This document shows positions 13,751 through 14,781 of a DNA stretch of 14,781 bases, piece after piece (position 1 is the first letter of the stretch; the number at the start of each line of letters is the position of its first letter). The stretch spans positions 1 through 14,781 of the forward strand of contig CAPNGW010000027.1 in the NCBI GenBank assembly GCA_948665105.1, read 5' to 3'. This stretch comes from an uncultured Lachnospiraceae bacterium (GTDB taxonomy: Bacteria; Bacillota; Clostridia; Lachnospirales; Lachnospiraceae). The position numbers and the translations under genes were made by a program. The notes beneath the pieces were generated by a model. It searched no databases. It was not told the DNA's origin and was given only the letters and a program-made list of their open reading frames with translations.

Positions 13751-14781
13751 TCAACTACTTTTCTTAAAAAAGCTTATCCCAACACCTGCCACCAAAACCT
13801 CCGTCGCCGGGAAAGCCGCCCACAGACCAGCCGTGGAGAAGAGCCCTGCCAGCAGAAACGCAGCGGGAAGGATGACAAAAAAGCCCCGCAGCAGCGAAAT
13901 GACATTGGCGGGCTTTGCCCGGTCCGTGGAGGTAAAAAAGATGGACAGCACAATGTTAAGGCCTGCAAAAAGCCCGCCGGTAAAGTAGATTCGAAGGCCG
14001 GGAACCGCTATGTCCATAAGGATTGCATTATTCTCCGGGTTAAACAGGGAGGTAATCCAGGAAGCTCCCAGAAAGACGAAGCTGTAGATTATAAGGGAGA
14101 GTGCTGCAACAGTCACCAAGGCGTATCGGAGCACTGCCTGTATTTCCCCTCTGGAGCCACTGCCGTAATATCTGCTGATTAACGGCTGGATTCCCTGGGC
14201 AATGCCGGTGTAGATGGCAAGCACCACCAGGGACAGGTTGGCAATCACCCCGTAAGTTGCTACACCCAGGTTGCCTGCGAGGCTCAGAATAATACTATTA
14301 AACACAATGATTACAATGCCGGAGGACACTTCCGTCACCAGGGAAGGCAGACCTCCGGCAAAAATATGCCCGGTGACAGAAAAGGATACGACTGACTTCA
14401 CCAGGCGAAAATGGTTCCTCTTTTTCAGAAAGAAGGGAGACATCACCATGAGACTGATGACCGGGGCAAAGCCGGTGGCCAGCACTGCGCCGAAGATGCC
14501 CATCTTAAGGGGAAAAATGAAAATATAGTCCAAAAGGATATTGGACAGGCTTCCAGAGACCATGGCCGCCATAGCCAGCTGCGGTGCGCCGTCGTTGCGC
14601 ACGAAGCATAGGATAATGTCGTTTAGAAGAAACATGGGGGAGAACAAAAGCAGTACCTTAAGATAAATCCGGCACATGTCAAAGACTGCCGCATCCGCTC
14701 CCAGGAGCCGTGCCAGAGGCGTGGCAAAAAACAGTCCTGCCGCCACAAAGAAAAGCCCAAAGAAAAGACCGAAAAGCAGCG
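13751..14781 (-). CDS. MATE family transporter, C-terminal part (5' end outside window)
   Basis: Multidrug/toxin extrusion-type secondary transporter of the inner membrane, exchanging cationic or other small molecules against Na+ or H+. The frame is open to the right edge (reading LLFGLFFGLFF), so the true start lies beyond it. The visible 331-plus residues hold about ten hydrophobic segments with MATE-typical patches: FSPMFLLNDIILCFVRNDGAP, split by a short charged turn, then GSLSNILLDYIFIFPLKMGIFGA in one half, and AIYTGIAQGIQPLISRYYG in the other. The N-terminal quarter is missing. It ends KKSS and a stop at 13751, convergent with the operon and probably unrelated to it. The substrate cannot be deduced. 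Confidence 0.9.
   Translation of the reverse strand, partial: LLFGLFFGLFFVAAGLFFATPLARLLGADAAVFDMCRIYLKVLLLFSPMFLLNDIILCFVRNDGAPQLAMAAMVSGSLSNILLDYIFIFPLKMGIFGAVLATGFAPVISLMVMSPFFLKKRNHFRLVKSVVSFSVTGHIFAGGLPSLVTEVSSGIVIIVFNSIILSLAGNLGVATYGVIANLSLVVLAIYTGIAQGIQPLISRYYGSGSRGEIQAVLRYALVTVAALSLIIYSFVFLGASWITSLFNPENNAILMDIAVPGLRIYFTGGLFAGLNIVLSIFFTSTDRAKPANVISLLRGFFVILPAAFLLAGLFSTAGLWAAFPATEVLVAGVGISFFKKSS

Noticed and set aside
13695..13988. Plus-strand open frame of 97 codons at the right end
   Set aside because: It is antisense to the clearly coding MATE gene and shows only the mirrored codon bias of that gene, with no recognisable domain.
1..14781. tRNA/rRNA genes, CRISPR arrays, insertion sequences or att sites
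   Set aside because: No cloverleaf-like segment, regularly spaced repeats, transposase or integrase motifs, or terminal inverted repeats were seen by eye.

Overview
The window looks like a chromosomal segment of a gut-type Firmicute, most likely Clostridia/Lachnospiraceae. The signs are strong AGGAGG-type ribosome binding sites, a consensus sigma-A promoter, a LacI/ABC-importer/glycoside-hydrolase operon without its own ATPase gene, and URO-D-superfamily genes of a kind common in such genomes. No gene fixes the genus.

Layout. (1) 1-1396: the 3' part of an ABC-F ATPase gene, cut by the left edge, ending at a strong intrinsic terminator. (2) 1461 to about 3370: a decayed region. A GH31 alpha-glycosidase gene keeps its ribosome binding site and nucleophile motif, but carries stops, frameshifts and an internal deletion that removes the acid/base region. 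A fragment of a URO-D-family gene lies inside it, and what looks like the GH31 tail follows. (3) 3511-4368: a short LacI-family regulator whose promoter sits so close to its ATG that the mRNA may be leaderless, followed by a terminator. (4) 4433-13698: a near-ideal promoter (TTGACA-N17-TATACT with extended -10) and a perfect 12-bp LacI-type palindrome (TTAACCGGTTAA) drive seven tightly packed genes. These are a URO-D-like protein, a solute-binding-protein/permease fusion, a second permease, a GH13 neopullulanase-like amylase, a SASA-type SGNH esterase, a lipoprotein with a duplicated beta-rich module, and a second URO-D-like protein. Neighbouring genes overlap by 1-11 bp or are 4 bp apart. (5) 13751 to the right edge, minus strand: the C-terminal part of a MATE-family transporter, convergent with the operon.

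How the genes may work together. The operon reads as uptake and cytoplasmic breakdown of an alpha-glucan-type oligosaccharide. The lipoprotein and the tethered binding domain capture it outside, the two permeases import it with an ATPase encoded elsewhere, the esterase removes acyl groups, and the GH13 enzyme cleaves alpha-glucosidic bonds. The part without a ready explanation is the pair of URO-D-like proteins that open and close the operon. They differ in their putative metal-binding motifs (H-C-H versus H-S-C-G), lack the heme-pathway HemE signature I looked for, and belong to a superfamily that includes corrinoid methyltransferases. This bracketed arrangement, with a third URO-D fragment just upstream, is the best candidate for an undescribed system here.
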